Shown one piece after another: positions 25,057 through 34,520 of a stretch of 64,000 bases of DNA. The stretch lies in contig JAJYWB010000001.1 of assembly GCA_021791715.1 (NCBI GenBank), forward strand, positions 186,001 to 250,000, written 5' to 3'. Position numbers and translations under genes: made by a program. Within the stretch, counting starts at the first letter, position 1. Every line of letters begins with the position of its first letter. The notes beneath the pieces were generated by a model. It was not told the origin of the DNA. It worked only from the letters and a program-made list of their open reading frames with translations, and searched no databases. Origin of the DNA: Planctomycetota bacterium. GTDB lineage: Bacteria > Planctomycetota > Planctomycetia > Isosphaerales > Isosphaeraceae.

Positions 25057-27816
25057 TCACTTCGCCTTCTCGGCGCCTTTTTTGGAGAAATCCCCCGCCA
25101 TGATCTTGGCGATCCCTCGATCCTGAAACGCCTTTTTCACGAAAGCGTCGATCTCTTCAAGCTTCATCGTATCGACCGCTCCGATCACCTTGGCGTGATC
25201 GAAGAACGTCCTCCCCGTTTCCAGGCCGTCGGCGAGCTCCGCCGCCACGGTCGCGTCGTCGGCCAGTCGTTGCTTAAACGCCTGCTTATATCCCTCTTTG
25301 AAATTCGCCAATTCGTCGGCGGTTATCCCCTCGGTCGACCACTTCTGATATTCTTTGATGAGAATATCTTTCGCCTTGGCTGCGTTTTGCGGGGCGCAGA
25401 TCGCGAAGCCGTAAAACGCCGCGTGGGGATCGAGCACGCTCGCCTGAAGCGCCGATTGCGCCCCGTACGAAAGCCCCCCTTTGTGTCTTAGCTCGTTCAT
25501 CACCCTCGATTTCGGGCTGCCGCCGAAAACGAAATTCGCGAAAGCGAGCGCGGGATATTGAGGATCCGATTTCTTGATCGGTAAAACCGTGCCGATCGCA
25601 ACCATCGCGTTCGATTTGTCGGGCGTTTCGATCGTTTTATCGATCGGCTCGACCGCGCGATAAGGCGTCGGAATTCGCTCGTACGCCGCGGTCGATTTCC
25701 AATCGCCGAACTCCGCGTCCAACAATTCTTTCATCGCGCTCGAATCGAACGAACCGACCGCCGCGACGTCGAGATTGCCGGCTCCGTAATATTTCGCGTG
25801 CATATCCTTCAACTCGTCGATCTTAAGCGACTTCAACCGCTCGATCTCCTCGGTCAACGTCGGCCGGTAATGAATGCTTTCCTTGGGCCACGGGCTCATC
25901 GCGCGTGATAACGTGTTCACGCCCTGTCCCATCGGCTCGGCGAGCTTGTTCTCGAGATCGGTGACTTGTTCGCGGATCAGAACTTGAAATTGATCCGCGG
26001 GAAACGCGGGCGATTTAAGAATCTCGGCGACGAGCTTGACGATCGCGGTCAAATGCGCTCGGTCGGTTTCGATCGAAGCGACGACGAGCCCGGGACCGCC
26101 CGTTAAACCGACTTTCGATTTGAGACGGTCGAATTCATCGTTAAGTTGCTGATATGTGTGCTTGGTCGTTCCTCGCATCAACAAATCGGGAAGCGTTTCG
26201 AGCGCGGTCTCGTGCCCCGTCAGGTCTTTCTCGGTTCCAAACCGGAATCTCAACACCGCGTGGATCGAATCGCCTCGCGTTTTCTTGGGCAAAAGCGCCG
26301 TCCGAATCCCTTTGCTCGTCGTCGAACGCTCGGTTCGTTTTTCAATGTTCTCGGGAGTCGCCGCAAACGCCTCGACCGTCGCCGTCTCCGATTTTCCCCG
26401 ATAATTCGCCAGAATCGATTCGACCGACGGCGAATCGGGAATGATCGATCGTTTCGGCGCCTTCGTGGGATGAAAAATCCCGCTCGTTCGGTTGGTTGAA
26501 ACCAGATATGTTCGCGCAACTCGAATCACGTCGTCTTTGGTGACGGCTTGATAACGGTCGCGGGTTACGAACAGGAGCCGCCAATCTCCCATCGCGGCGA
26601 ATTCGGAAAGGACGACTCCGACATGTCCGCTGTCGCGAAGCATGAGATCAATCTGCTTGAGCAGCGTTTGTCGCGCTCGCGACACTTCCTCGTCGGTGAT
26701 CTTGGCGTCGGCGACCCCCTCGGTCGTCTCGAGCATCGTTTTCAGCACGGTTTCGGGATTTTGATCGCTCCGGACCTCGGCCGAGATTTCAATCACCGCG
26801 GGCTCGGCCCACGACGAAACGCTCGCTCCGACGTTGACCGCGAGCCCAGGAGTGACGAGCGCCTGATAAAGCCGACCCGTCGGCTCGCGCGAGAGGATTT
26901 CGGACAAAACGTCGAGCGCCGCGACGTCGACGTGCCGACCCGCGGGGATATGATAAACCGCGCCGATCGCCGCGACGTCGCCGACTCTCCGCAACGTCAC
27001 GTGCCGTTCGCCGTCTTGCGGCGGCTCGATCGTATAGGTCGACGGAATCGGCTCGGCGGGTTTGGCGATCGATCCAAAATATTTGTCGATCAACTTGAGC
27101 GTGGATTCGGGAACGAATTTCCCCGCGACGATGAGAACGGCGTTGTCGACACGGTAAAATTTATGATAGAATGCTCGCAATTTATCGATGGGAACGCGCT
27201 CGATATCGCTTTTATTACCGATCGTTGAATCGCGGTAATTGTGCCAAAGGTACGCCGCGGCGAGGAGCCGTTCGGAAAGAACCATCCTGGGGTTGTTTTC
27301 GCCCATCTCGAATTCGTTGCGCACGACCGTCATCTCGGTTTTGAGGTCTTCGGCGGCGACCTTCGAATTCACCATCCGGTCGGCTTCGAGCTCGAGCGCG
27401 AACTTGAGATTCTCATCGCTCGCGGGAAGCGTTTCGTAATAATTCGTCCGATCGTTCGAGGTCGATCCGTTGAATTCGGCGCCGTGATCCTGCAACAAAC
27501 CCCAGACGTTGGGATGATCGGGAGTTCCTTTGAAAAGCATGTGCTCAAGCAGGTGCGCCATCCCCTTTTCGCCGAGCCCCTCGTGCCTCGACCCGACAAG
27601 ATAGGTGACGTTGACCGTGACGGTGGGCTTGGAGTCGTCGGGAAAGAGGAGGACGCGGAGCCCGTTGGAAAGATGATATTCGGTGATCCCCTCGACCGTC
27701 GCGGTCGGCTTGAGGGGCTCGTCGCCGCGAGCGATTCGAATCGAGCCCGCGAGCGGAACGAGCAGTGCGACCGCGGCGATGTATTGTAGCGATTTCCTTG
27801 TCGACCGTCCGATCAT
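25057..27816 (-). CDS. M16 family zinc metallopeptidase, exported
   Basis: A 919-aa pitrilysin-family peptidase with a signal peptide (YIAAVALLVPLAGSIRIARG). The inverted zinc motif HLLEH (HxxEH) is in KGMAHLLEHMLFKGTP near residue 80, and the distal Glu is in the ALELEADRM region about 75 residues later. The second M16 half contains SRVMNELRHKGGLSYGAQSA but no zinc motif, which is normal for the inactive half. GGGAGGA lies seven bases before the ATG at 27816 and rules out the longer frame from 27918. Product localisation is periplasmic or outer-envelope. It stands downstream of the permease operon with 165 bases between. Confidence 0.94.
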   Translation of the reverse strand: MIGRSTRKSLQYIAAVALLVPLAGSIRIARGDEPLKPTATVEGITEYHLSNGLRVLLFPDDSKPTVTVNVTYLVGSRHEGLGEKGMAHLLEHMLFKGTPDHPNVWGLLQDHGAEFNGSTSNDRTNYYETLPASDENLKFALELEADRMVNSKVAAEDLKTEMTVVRNEFEMGENNPRMVLSERLLAAAYLWHNYRDSTIGNKSDIERVPIDKLRAFYHKFYRVDNAVLIVAGKFVPESTLKLIDKYFGSIAKPAEPIPSTYTIEPPQDGERHVTLRRVGDVAAIGAVYHIPAGRHVDVAALDVLSEILSREPTGRLYQALVTPGLAVNVGASVSSWAEPAVIEISAEVRSDQNPETVLKTMLETTEGVADAKITDEEVSRARQTLLKQIDLMLRDSGHVGVVLSEFAAMGDWRLLFVTRDRYQAVTKDDVIRVARTYLVSTNRTSGIFHPTKAPKRSIIPDSPSVESILANYRGKSETATVEAFAATPENIEKRTERSTTSKGIRTALLPKKTRGDSIHAVLRFRFGTEKDLTGHETALETLPDLLMRGTTKHTYQQLNDEFDRLKSKVGLTGGPGLVVASIETDRAHLTAIVKLVAEILKSPAFPADQFQVLIREQVTDLENKLAEPMGQGVNTLSRAMSPWPKESIHYRPTLTEEIERLKSLKIDELKDMHAKYYGAGNLDVAAVGSFDSSAMKELLDAEFGDWKSTAAYERIPTPYRAVEPIDKTIETPDKSNAMVAIGTVLPIKKSDPQYPALAFANFVFGGSPKSRVMNELRHKGGLSYGAQSALQASVLDPHAAFYGFAICAPQNAAKAKDILIKEYQKWSTEGITADELANFKEGYKQAFKQRLADDATVAAELADGLETGRTFFDHAKVIGAVDTMKLEEIDAFVKKAFQDRGIAKIMAGDFSKKGAEKAK

Positions 27817-27981
27817 CGTCGTCCTCCCATGCGATTTCGCGTCGTTCGCGGGCTCGACGTTCGACGCGAGCCTGAAGATCCTGGAAGCCAAGAACCTACC
27901 AAAATCGGAGTCGATCACGCAACCGAGTCTTCTTCGCAGCGAATGTACAACAGTGTTTAAATGTAATTATCGCATAATCAA

Positions 27982-29694
27982 TCAGCATTGATGTCGATTT
28001 CGGTAAAGCATCAGGGGAGCGAGCGCGAAGCGACCGAGCGGGGTGATCGTCGCGACGACCGAAACGCCGACGATCCAAAATCGAACCGATGAAAACTCGG
28101 CGAAAATGAGCCCGATCGTCGCGAGCGTACACGCGGAGAGCCCGATCCATACGCACACGCCGAGCGCGACCGTTCCGACGCCGATCAGCTTAAGATCGAG
28201 CGCCTTTCGATAGGCGACGATCGAACGCGCGATTTTCCAGATCGCCGCGATTGGAGTTAAAGATATAACTAGTACAAAAATGGTTTCCACAAATGGGGAG
28301 GAGGCGTCGGCGAAATGAGCGATTGGGAGGATTAACAAAAAAATAAACAGAACAATTTTTGCAAATCTCTTAACAGTTCGATCCAACGAATCGGCGAGCA
28401 TGAACGTGGCGCAATTCCACGAGAGACCGATCATCGAGACGACCAAAAGAGCTCCCGCCGGGCTCGTTAGTCGCGTGGTGACGAAGTGCGTCATCCAACC
28501 CGAGTTTCCATTCAGGATCGATCGATCGATTCCGGACTCGATCGATTCGTGAACGATCCCGATCGCGGCCAAAATCAAAAAACCGATCCAGTTCGATAAA
28601 GTACAGAAAAGAGCGGCCAGGAATTTCACCTTGATGAAATCGTTCGTCCTCATTGGTCTTAGTAAGAAATATTCGAGACGATCTTTGTGTTCCGTTAAAA
28701 TCGGTTTGAATCCCGGTAACGCGTAAGAGTAAAAAAATGAAAGGATAAATGGTAAAAATAATATCACTGGACTTATAAAAGAGATCTTGTTCGTCTCCGA
28801 GGATCTTGACAAAAAATAAAGTTCGGTTCCGATAAGAATCGGCACGACCGTCGAGATGATCGCGGGAATCCAGCCGAGGAACGACCATTCGAGCCGGAAT
28901 TGCGCCTCGGCGGGAGATCGAAAGCGACGGAATCGAGGAATGTCGATCGCTCCGGTTTGGTTGTGGATGGCGCGCGTGCTTCCGAATCGGAAAAAGTCGC
29001 CTCGGCGAGCGCGTTCGACTCCCCTGAGCGCGACGAAAAAGGCTCCGATCAGATACGACATGAAGACGAGCGAAACGATCGTGTTCGACGCGTGAACGAT
29101 CTGGATCGTCCAACATGCGATTCCGACAAGCGCCGTCAGGACGATCAGCGCGAGATACGGTTTCGCCCACGCGGGTTCGATCGAAGTCCAGGAATACGCC
29201 CGCACCAAGGCGAGAGCCGCGGCGCTTCCGAGGATAAGCGGGACGACCGGGGCGCCGTAGCCGATCGGATAAAGGAACGCGAGATCGATCGTCGCGGAAA
29301 AGAGGGCCGCCGAAACGAAATCGATCGCCGTTATGAGTAAAACGTAGGAACCGGTAGAGATCGGCAGAGCGAACATTCGCTTAGAATAGCTTTTGTTGAA
29401 ATCGTCGGAATCGTCCAGGTTGATAAAGACATTGAGAAATTTAATTGATTGAAAGAGAACGAACATCATCGATCCTTGGATCACGATTTCATGCGAAAAG
29501 ATCGAACGTATCACTAGAAAAAGGATCGAGCCCGCGATCATCGATTGAGTGAACGTTTTGGCGCCGCCGATCCACAAGCTCCAAACGATCGCCTCGAACG
29601 GGTTCGCGAGAGGGCGAAGCGTCGCGGGTTTGTTCGGCTCGGCGAATCCGAAACACGAAAGCCAAGATAAATGACTAATGATCGGTATTTTCAT
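27982..29694 (-). CDS. Multi-pass membrane protein, third permease of the GntR/ABC operon
   Basis: A 570-aa polytopic protein with roughly a dozen hydrophobic segments. It resembles its two upstream neighbours at several points: an ALPISTGSYVL block near residue 110, a SPAEAQFRLEW block after a cytoplasmic loop, a RPMRTNDFIKVKF block, and a shared C-terminal region LKLIGVGTVALG...PLGRFALAPLMLYRNRH. The three genes are therefore tandem paralogues. No known permease family was recognised from sequence; ABC-2-type is the nearest idea from context. The gene is richer in AT than most of the window. It is last in the operon, 49 bases after the second paralogue. Confidence 0.75.
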   Translation of the reverse strand: MKIPIISHLSWLSCFGFAEPNKPATLRPLANPFEAIVWSLWIGGAKTFTQSMIAGSILFLVIRSIFSHEIVIQGSMMFVLFQSIKFLNVFINLDDSDDFNKSYSKRMFALPISTGSYVLLITAIDFVSAALFSATIDLAFLYPIGYGAPVVPLILGSAAALALVRAYSWTSIEPAWAKPYLALIVLTALVGIACWTIQIVHASNTIVSLVFMSYLIGAFFVALRGVERARRGDFFRFGSTRAIHNQTGAIDIPRFRRFRSPAEAQFRLEWSFLGWIPAIISTVVPILIGTELYFLSRSSETNKISFISPVILFLPFILSFFYSYALPGFKPILTEHKDRLEYFLLRPMRTNDFIKVKFLAALFCTLSNWIGFLILAAIGIVHESIESGIDRSILNGNSGWMTHFVTTRLTSPAGALLVVSMIGLSWNCATFMLADSLDRTVKRFAKIVLFIFLLILPIAHFADASSPFVETIFVLVISLTPIAAIWKIARSIVAYRKALDLKLIGVGTVALGVCVWIGLSACTLATIGLIFAEFSSVRFWIVGVSVVATITPLGRFALAPLMLYRNRHQC

Positions 29695-29743
29695 CGAAAT
29701 TCCATCCTTTCCGTGATCGCTAAGCGTCGGTTTGAAAAATCGG

Positions 29744-31369
29744 TCATCGATGTCTGACCCGATCGAGAACGATCGGGAAGAGAGCGAACCTCGACAACGG
29801 GGCGGTCAAAGCCGCCGCGAGAATCGTCACGGCTCGCGATCTCCAATCGCCGACGAACGAACCCGACGCCGCGACCAGAGCGACTATCGCGGCCGAAATC
29901 GCCGCCCAAACGAGTGGTATAATGAACATAGTGCGTCTTGATATCAGCCCGAGGGAACGCGACCGATAAACGGCGCCGATCGCGACGATCGTTTTGGCGA
30001 TCACGCCGGAAGCCAGTATGACCAATAAGATCATTAATCCTCGAAATTGAACCCAATTCCTTGATAGTAGTAAAAATGTAATTAATATTATAGGAAACTT
30101 AATAGCAATATAACATAAATAATATTTAATAGATCCTGTTAATCCGATGAAGGCGGTGTCGAACAAAAAGTTCCAAAAGAGGATCGTCGCCAGAAAAATC
30201 GCGCAAGCGACGACGACTCCGGCGTCTCTTCCCGGAGGAATCGCGACGACTTTTAGCGCGATTTTGAGAAGATATCCGTCGTTTCCCGTTACAAGAGACG
30301 TCGGATCGCAAAAGATCGCCGTCGAAAGGACGAGGCACGAAACGAACAGCGATTCGGCGGAAACATACAGATACAAGAACGCCTTCTTCGCCGATTCGAT
30401 CGGTCTCGTGAAGTAAAAACAAATAGAAGAATGTTTCAAATTTTGGATAGTGAAACCACGGAAAAAGAAATAAATAAGAACATTTATGCTCATAATAAAA
30501 GAAATTGCGCGCACATGGTTATTAGTAATAAATAATTCGATAATATATGTAATTAGATAAACTGTGAATATGGAAAAGCACAGCGGATTTGTTTGTTTCC
30601 TTATGAGCCAAAGATCGGCCGAAAAACTCGATCGAAACCGGGGGGGTATCGAACGAGGTCGTGTCGTCGCAAGCCGTTCGTTTTGAGAGAGGTTGCTCCA
30701 AAATGATCGTCGAAGAGACTGAGATTGGCGCCGATCGCCGTCGCCTCGGCGATGTTTTCGAGCCGAGACGAAAACGACGACCGACGAGCCGAACCAGATC
30801 GCGATCAGCATCGGCGTGATCGTCCGAGTCAAACGGACGAAATCGACGACGGGCCAAATCATCGATCGTCCTGATATCGGAGCGAACAGTACGATCGCCG
30901 CGAGGACGACCGCGACGCTCATCGCACTCGACCAGAACATCGCGTGCAGTATCGCGAAGAGCGAAGCGGCGGCGATTGTGAGCGCGCAGATCGACGGATC
31001 GTACCCGATACGATTGAGAACGAGCTTTGTGAAAAAGAACGCGACGATCGCCGAACTCGCCGATCCGACCAATAGAGGCGTTCCCACGAGCACCCGAGTG
31101 CTTACAGGGCGACCGAACTCGGACGGTTCGAGCGGAATTCGGCTCGCATCTTTCGAAGGACCGAGCGTGCAGATCGCGTGAACGATTATAAACAAATACG
31201 ATAATATAAGTATTTCTATCGAAATAAATAACAATGGTTCAGTCAGACCGAACAGATCGAGCGCGGGAATAACGACGACGCTCAAGACGAAAGCGATCGG
31301 TATCGACGCGAAGATCCGCGGATTCCGCGTGCCGATCATCCAGAAATAGGAGACAAGATATTTTCTCAT
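29744..31369 (-). CDS. Multi-pass membrane protein, second permease of the GntR/ABC operon
   Basis: The 541-aa protein starts MRKYLVSYFWMIGTRNPRI, clearly parallel to MSRVLRAYLWAIWTRDRRW of the first paralogue, which is why the ATG at 31369 was chosen over the longer frame from 31516. The family blocks are FGRPVSTRVLVGTPLL near residue 90, a cytoplasmic loop with many Arg/Ser followed by FSADLWLIRKQTNP, a TRPIESAKKAF block, and a C-terminus LSRFALFPIVLDRVRHR. About a dozen membrane segments are predicted by eye. Some stretches (about 30056-30130 and 30420-30600) are very AT-rich. Role: probable transmembrane subunit with the ABC ATPase. Confidence 0.75.
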   Translation of the reverse strand: MRKYLVSYFWMIGTRNPRIFASIPIAFVLSVVVIPALDLFGLTEPLLFISIEILILSYLFIIVHAICTLGPSKDASRIPLEPSEFGRPVSTRVLVGTPLLVGSASSAIVAFFFTKLVLNRIGYDPSICALTIAAASLFAILHAMFWSSAMSVAVVLAAIVLFAPISGRSMIWPVVDFVRLTRTITPMLIAIWFGSSVVVFVSARKHRRGDGDRRQSQSLRRSFWSNLSQNERLATTRPRSIPPRFRSSFSADLWLIRKQTNPLCFSIFTVYLITYIIELFITNNHVRAISFIMSINVLIYFFFRGFTIQNLKHSSICFYFTRPIESAKKAFLYLYVSAESLFVSCLVLSTAIFCDPTSLVTGNDGYLLKIALKVVAIPPGRDAGVVVACAIFLATILFWNFLFDTAFIGLTGSIKYYLCYIAIKFPIILITFLLLSRNWVQFRGLMILLVILASGVIAKTIVAIGAVYRSRSLGLISRRTMFIIPLVWAAISAAIVALVAASGSFVGDWRSRAVTILAAALTAPLSRFALFPIVLDRVRHR

Positions 31370-31397
31370 GATATTAAATCCGTGATCGATTGAGGAT

Positions 31398-33059
31398 TCA
31401 ACGATGTCTGACCCAATACATCGCGAGGGGCGCGAGGGCGTAGCGGCAAAGCGGAACGAGGCTAGCGATTCCGATGAGCGCGACGATCGGTTGAATCGGC
31501 GGCGATCGACCTTCAAAAACGATGCGATAAAGCATGAATCCGCATGCGGCGACCCCTGACCAACTCGCGAAACCCAGAATCAAAGTTCGCACTCCGATAA
31601 GCCTCAGCTTCAACGCCGAGCGGTAAGCGAGGAACGCGAGCGGTGCTTTGACCAGAAACGAGACGACGAAGAAAATGTGGAAAAAATCCAACAAACGACG
31701 TCTCGAACCCGTCTCGTCGAAATAAACATAAATTCCGAATAGAAATATCGACGGAAATCCAAATGATATGAGAATCGCCGGCAAAGCCATCCCTGGATTG
31801 CGTCTATAAAGCGTGCCCGCGACGAGCAACTCGGTCAGGGCTCTCCAGAAAACCGCCGCTAAGCAGATCACGAACGTACCCGAGAAGGGTAAGATCTTTG
31901 ATCGTGCCGACTCACGATAAATTCGAAATAGATAATCGAAATGATAATTCCAATAGTATCTGTATATTAACACTATAATAAAAAATAATAACATATATAA
32001 TAGTTTGTATTTATGCCCGTTCGCCGCCGCGACGCGATATTTGACCGCGACGAAATCGGCGGACGAGAACGGCCGGAGACGAGAGAAATCGTCGGATCGG
32101 CCTCCCGAATTCGAAGTCAATGGAAAAGCTCCCAAACTCAGGGATGTAATTTGTAAAGCGATAATCGCCATAAAAAATAGATTAAGTTTTCTATACATCG
32201 ACCCAGACGGATCGTAGTTAAATGCATAAAGGCTAAACGATATCGCCAATATAAATTGAGTCAAAATTACAGGCCGGCCTCGCAATAAAGTGTATTCGAT
32301 CCAGAATTGAGCTTTACCCGGAGTGGTTAAGCCGATCGGCTCGTCGCGCGTTCCCAAGAGAAACCTTTGAAGCCGTTCTTCAAAGGGAAGCAATCGAATC
32401 GGTTCGGCGAAATCGCCGCGTCGATCCGATCTCGCGGTCAGATTCGCGAATTGTAATATCAGGGCGTACGCCAAAAACGACAAAATTAACATGCTATAAC
32501 TTATAGTATAATCGAAAACATTAGTAACTATAATTAGTGGAAGAAATAGATGCGGTAGGAATGAAATCTGAAATAATATTAAATGAAATGTAGCTCTGCG
32601 ATCTCTTCGATCGGCGACGTTCATCGCCCCCGTTTGCATCGCCGCGAGTGTTACGGCCGTCGCGATCGCGGGCGTGAGGAAAGGAATTGAAACGCCGGCG
32701 CGTTGAAAGATGAGTCGACAAGCGAAGACCCAAAAAAGTACGATGACCGCGGTTCCCGTTAAAATCGGCGCGGCGACGAGATCAAAAGTTCGCGCTGGTC
32801 GAGTAAAAGAACCGGAGTGAAAAGAAACCCGTCGTCCTTTGAAATCCCAATCAAACAGAAAAATCTTAAGGATCAGAAACTGCATGAAAGATACGTAGGG
32901 GGCGAGATAGAAGCGAGGAACTTCTTGTCCGTAGAGTCTCATTCGCGTCGTGAGCGGCGCCGCGACGATCATCGCGACGGTCGCGATCGATCCCAAAAGG
33001 ATCCACCTGCGATCGCGCGTCCAGATCGCCCACAAATACGCCCGTAAAACACGCGACAT
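31398..33059 (-). CDS. Multi-pass membrane protein, first permease of the GntR/ABC operon
   Basis: A 553-aa polytopic protein. Its N-terminus MSRVLRAYLWAIWTRDRRWILL leads into paired helices. The block SFTRPARTFDLVAAPIL matches the second paralogue, a loop carries TTPGKAQFWIEYTLL, and the C-terminal region has LKLRLIGVRTLILG and RYALAPLAMYWVRHR. It begins four bases after the ABC ATPase stop, so the two are almost certainly cotranslated. The combination of one ATPase and several large membrane subunits under a YtrA-type GntR regulator resembles ytr/bcr-type exporters of Firmicutes, but the membrane proteins themselves were not assignable to a family. Confidence 0.78.
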   Translation of the reverse strand: MSRVLRAYLWAIWTRDRRWILLGSIATVAMIVAAPLTTRMRLYGQEVPRFYLAPYVSFMQFLILKIFLFDWDFKGRRVSFHSGSFTRPARTFDLVAAPILTGTAVIVLFWVFACRLIFQRAGVSIPFLTPAIATAVTLAAMQTGAMNVADRRDRRATFHLILFQISFLPHLFLPLIIVTNVFDYTISYSMLILSFLAYALILQFANLTARSDRRGDFAEPIRLLPFEERLQRFLLGTRDEPIGLTTPGKAQFWIEYTLLRGRPVILTQFILAISFSLYAFNYDPSGSMYRKLNLFFMAIIALQITSLSLGAFPLTSNSGGRSDDFSRLRPFSSADFVAVKYRVAAANGHKYKLLYMLLFFIIVLIYRYYWNYHFDYLFRIYRESARSKILPFSGTFVICLAAVFWRALTELLVAGTLYRRNPGMALPAILISFGFPSIFLFGIYVYFDETGSRRRLLDFFHIFFVVSFLVKAPLAFLAYRSALKLRLIGVRTLILGFASWSGVAACGFMLYRIVFEGRSPPIQPIVALIGIASLVPLCRYALAPLAMYWVRHR

Positions 33060-33062
33060 GAT

Positions 33063-34010
33063 TCAAAGCTCCCGATCGAGCGAAGTCTCTTTTTTCGCCG
33101 AGAGGCGATCGGCTTTACTCCGCTCGACACGCGCCACGAAGATCTCGTCGAGCGAAATCGGATTCGCCGAGACGATCCTCCCCCCGAGCGACCCGACCCG
33201 CTCCGCGAGGATTTCGATCGACCCGTCGTAAACCCCCGTCCATTCGCGACCGTCGCCGTTTCCCTCGAATCGAAACGAAGGATAAGGCGAGATCGATTGC
33301 GGCTCGTCGAACCTAAGCGTAACGCGCCGGTGCGATTCTTTGATTTCGTCGAGCGGGCCGTCGAGGACGATTCTCCCTTGAGACATCATCGCCACCCGAT
33401 CCGACACGCGCTCGACCTCCTCGAGTAAATGCGACGAAAAGAGGACGGTGCGCCCTTCGTCGGCGATCGTCCTGATGATCGCGGTCAAAATGTCTCTACG
33501 AACGATCGGGTCGAGACCCGTCGACGGTTCGTCGAGCACGAGCAGCTCGGGTCGATAAGCGAGCGCCGATAACAGAGCCGTACGGGCGCGTTGACCTTGT
33601 GAAAGCGTTTTGATCTGTGCGTTGACGTCGAGTTCGAAGCGGACGAGCAATTCTTCGGCGAGCGAATCGTCCCAGGTGGGGTAAAACGGGCGGAGGTAAC
33701 GCAAAAGCTCCCAGATTCTCATCCATTCGGGAAGGTCGCGATCCTCGCTCAAATAGCCGACACGCGCCAAAACGCCCACGGGATCGGCGACGGGGTCGAG
33801 TCCAAAAACGCGAACCGAGCCCTCCTGAGGCTTGAAAAGCCCCATCACATGCTTAATTAAGGTGGTTTTGCCCGCGCCGTTTTCGCCGACGAGGCCGAAA
33901 ACCGAGCCGCGAGGGACGCCAAGGCTCACGCGATCGAGCGCCGCGGTCGCTCCGAACCTTCTGGTCACTCGGTCGATCGCGACGATCGAATCGCATAATA
34001 AATCGTTCAT
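33063..34010 (-). CDS. ABC transporter ATP-binding protein, CcmA/YtrB type
   Basis: A 315-aa ATPase. Walker A GENGAGKTT lies near residue 43, the Q-loop region reads GLFKPQEGSVRV, the signature is LSQGQRARTALL (LSGGQ variant), Walker B is LLVLDEPSTGLDP, and the switch His is in TVLFSSHLLEEVERV. About 90 C-terminal residues after the nucleotide-binding domain have no clear motif. The ATG overlaps the GntR stop as ATGA, and the first permease starts four bases after its stop, so regulator, ATPase and permeases form one tightly coupled operon. It powers the adjacent membrane proteins; export rather than import is likely because no binding protein is present. Confidence 0.93.
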   Translation of the reverse strand: MNDLLCDSIVAIDRVTRRFGATAALDRVSLGVPRGSVFGLVGENGAGKTTLIKHVMGLFKPQEGSVRVFGLDPVADPVGVLARVGYLSEDRDLPEWMRIWELLRYLRPFYPTWDDSLAEELLVRFELDVNAQIKTLSQGQRARTALLSALAYRPELLVLDEPSTGLDPIVRRDILTAIIRTIADEGRTVLFSSHLLEEVERVSDRVAMMSQGRIVLDGPLDEIKESHRRVTLRFDEPQSISPYPSFRFEGNGDGREWTGVYDGSIEILAERVGSLGGRIVSANPISLDEIFVARVERSKADRLSAKKETSLDREL

Positions 34011-34405
34011 GGCTTGAGATCCTCGTTGAATCGAAGCGTTTCGCGGCGTTTGTTGACGAGCGCTAAGAGATCTTCAAAGGGGACGTCGAGTCGATGCGCC
34101 TCGGCGAGGAGCATATCGACACGATCGGCGAGGATTTTGATCCGCTCGCGTTTGATCAGCGTCGGCGCACCCTCGGCGACATACGTTCCCGCGGTCTTTC
34201 GTTTTTCCACGATGCCGAGGATTTCGAGTTCACGATAGGCTCGCGCCACGGTGTTGGGATTGATGAGCAACCGCTCGGCGAGAACGCGGATCGGGGGCAA
34301 CTCGTCGCCGACCCTCAACCGACCCGAAGCCGCGAGGTACTTCACCTGATTAACGATCTGCAGGTAGATCGGCTGTCCGTCGGCCTGGTTGATTCGCACG
34401 TCCAA
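34007..34405 (-). CDS. GntR family transcriptional regulator, YtrA subfamily
   Basis: A 132-aa regulator with a GntR winged HTH: PIYLQIVNQVKYLAASGRLRVGDELPPIRVLAERLLINPNTVARAYRELE-type sequence at residues 11-60, and the wing block GIVEKRKTAGTYVAEGA. Only a short helical tail of about 50 residues follows, which defines the YtrA group, regulators of ABC exporters. Translation starts at a TTG at 34405, with GAGGG seven bases upstream and no usable ATG nearby. It leads the operon and overlaps the ATPase start by four bases. A palindrome over the promoter makes autorepression likely. Confidence 0.92.
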   Translation of the reverse strand: MDVRINQADGQPIYLQIVNQVKYLAASGRLRVGDELPPIRVLAERLLINPNTVARAYRELEILGIVEKRKTAGTYVAEGAPTLIKRERIKILADRVDMLLAEAHRLDVPFEDLLALVNKRRETLRFNEDLKP

Positions 34406-34427
34406 TCGACCGCCCTCGCTCCACGGA

Positions 34428-34449
34428 TTGTACTAACACAATGATACAA
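34428..34449 (-). promoter_or_regulatory. Probable GntR operator overlapping the -10 box
   Basis: An imperfect 22-base palindrome, TTGTA-12-TACAA, covers the -10 hexamer and the expected transcription start. YtrA-type regulators bind palindromes of this size next to their own promoters. Occupancy would block RNA polymerase, so the operon is probably repressed by its first gene product until a ligand appears. Confidence 0.55.
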
Positions 34450-34468
34450 GATCCTCGCGCCCCGTCAA
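34441..34468 (-). promoter_or_regulatory. Sigma-70-type promoter of the GntR/ABC operon
   Basis: On the minus strand TTGACG (34468-34463) and TATCAT (34446-34441) are separated by 16 bases, a good vegetative-type promoter about 36 bases upstream of the TTG start codon. It leaves a short leader with a proper ribosome site. Confidence 0.65.
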
Positions 34469-34520
34469 CCGTGAATCGATCTTTCACCACGGAGATTCCG
34501 AAATGAGATAAAATTAAGGA

